The position numbers and the translations under genes are program-made. Shown piece by piece: positions 4,905 to 5,680 of a stretch of 5,680 nt of DNA. The notes under the pieces are model-generated. The model had not been told where the DNA came from, did not search any database, and saw nothing but the letters and a program-made list of their open reading frames with translations. Source of the stretch: Rhodospirillales bacterium (GTDB taxonomy: Bacteria; Pseudomonadota; Alphaproteobacteria; Rhodospirillales; Casp-alpha2); the NCBI GenBank assembly GCA_021775275.1, contig JAJFIE010000112.1, positions 1-5,680 on the forward strand, in the 5' to 3' direction. Each line of letters begins with the position of its first letter. Positions within the stretch are counted from its first letter, which is position 1.

Positions 4905-5680
4905 ATGACCACCAGCAATATAGCCCCCCATAAAATCACCCAGCGGATCGACGCCATCACCTACATTGATGACGAACGCCGGGTTGCCGCACCGCCCTGC
5001 CCCAAAAGTGTGAAGATCGAGCTCACCGCACGCTGTAACTTCAATTGCTCGTTCTGCGCCACAGGATACAAACTCCGCGATAAACGCGATATGGACTGGG
5101 CGTTCTATCGTCGGCTGCTAACGGAATTAAAGCGCGAAGGCGTGGAAGAAGTCGGCATGTTCTATCTGGGGGAAAGCTTTATCCTGCCGTGGTTACCGGA
5201 CGCCATCAAGGCGGCCAAGGACGAAGGAATCGAGTACGTCTTTCTGACCACAAACGGCTCCTTGTGCACGCCGGAGAAAGTTAATGACTGCATGGCCGCC
5301 GGTCTCGACAGCCTGAAATTTTCACTCAATTACGCGGATGAGGACCAGTTTGTCAGTATCGCCCAGGTCAAGGGATCGCTGTTTGGTGATATGGTCGACA
5401 ATATCAAGGAGGCCCGACGCATTCGCGATGAAGGCGGCTACGACTGCGGTCTCTACGGCTCCTACATCCGGTATGATGGCCAGCAAGGCGACCGCATGAA
5501 GGCCATGGTTGACGAGATCGAACCGTTCCTTGATGAAGTCTACGCCCTGCCGTTGTATTCCCAGGCCGATCTGGTCAGTGTGAACGAAAAAGACCGCGGA
5601 TGGGAAATCCGTGGCGGCAATCCGGGACGTGCCGATAACATGCGCCCGGCGGTTCCCTGCTGGTCCCTGTTTACCGAAGG
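4905..5680 (+). CDS. Radical SAM protein, probably with a C-terminal SPASM-like domain (partial, 3' end outside window)
   Basis: The frame is open from 4902 to the right edge (258 residues visible from 4905), with no stop. It is a radical S-adenosylmethionine enzyme: IELTARCNFNCSFCATGYK carries the CxxxCxxC 4Fe-4S cysteines (about C44, C48, C51). A GGE-like SAM-binding segment follows as FYLGES (about 86-91), then VFLTTNGS (112-119) and LDSLKFSLN (134-142), typical strands of the partial TIM barrel. Near the visible end, RPAVPCWSLFTEG places a cysteine (about C252) where SPASM/Twitch domains begin their auxiliary cluster ligands. Extra cysteines at about 32, 121, 129 and 181 are present. Two adjacent ATGs exist; AGGAG (4894-4898) is 6 nt from 4905 and only 3 nt from 4902, favouring the second. 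The substrate is unknown; relatives include peptide-, carbohydrate- and cofactor-modifying enzymes. An oxygen-labile enzyme fits the upstream FNR-type promoter. Confidence 0.88.
   Translation, partial: MTTSNIAPHKITQRIDAITYIDDERRVAAPPCPKSVKIELTARCNFNCSFCATGYKLRDKRDMDWAFYRRLLTELKREGVEEVGMFYLGESFILPWLPDAIKAAKDEGIEYVFLTTNGSLCTPEKVNDCMAAGLDSLKFSLNYADEDQFVSIAQVKGSLFGDMVDNIKEARRIRDEGGYDCGLYGSYIRYDGQQGDRMKAMVDEIEPFLDEVYALPLYSQADLVSVNEKDRGWEIRGGNPGRADNMRPAVPCWSLFTE

Noticed and set aside
1..5680. Mobile element, CRISPR array, toxin-antitoxin or phage-type system.
   Set aside because: No transposase, terminal repeats, regularly spaced repeats, integrase or recognisable toxin-antitoxin pair was seen on either strand.

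Overview
The window looks like ordinary chromosome from a mid-GC alphaproteobacterium, probably of Rhodospirillales type. This is inferred from protein style (a short CspA-type cold-shock protein, a YtoQ family protein, a NylB-like serine hydrolase) and from an FNR/FixK-type palindrome upstream of a radical SAM gene. No rRNA, tRNA, IS element, CRISPR array or phage gene is visible. The organism assignment is an inference, not a match.

Layout from left to right: a ChaC-type gamma-glutamylcyclotransferase on the minus strand (about 26-697). A short divergent intergenic region follows, holding a terminator-like hairpin. Next is a plus-strand gene for a flagellin-like protein with no Tyr, Trp or Cys (795-1553). 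It ends 7 bp from the end of a convergent minus-strand operon. That operon is read right to left: a ten-helix EamA/DMT transporter (4150-3200), a class C beta-lactamase-fold serine hydrolase (3213-2032, overlapping the transporter by 14 bp) and YtoQ (2019-1561, its ribosome binding site overlapping the preceding stop codon). Upstream of the operon is a minus-strand cold-shock protein gene (4480-4271) with its own intrinsic terminator and an apparently long structured leader. A roughly 420 bp divergent regulatory region separates it from a plus-strand radical SAM enzyme gene (from 4905), which runs off the right edge.

The most interesting part is that divergent region. Facing right it carries a near-perfect FNR-type box centred about 40 bp upstream of the start site expected from a good -10 element. 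There is no recognisable -35, which is the layout of an activator-dependent anaerobic promoter, and a leader of about 100 nt with three possible hairpins follows. Facing left it carries a plausible cold-shock promoter whose predicted start coincides with a 7-bp inverted repeat, then a leader of about 200 nt with a 15-bp palindrome close to the ribosome binding site.

Functionally, the transporter, hydrolase and YtoQ are probably co-expressed and translationally coupled, but the sequence does not reveal their shared substrate. The radical SAM protein has the CxxxCxxC cluster motif and a cysteine that looks like the start of a C-terminal SPASM-type domain; its substrate is unknown.
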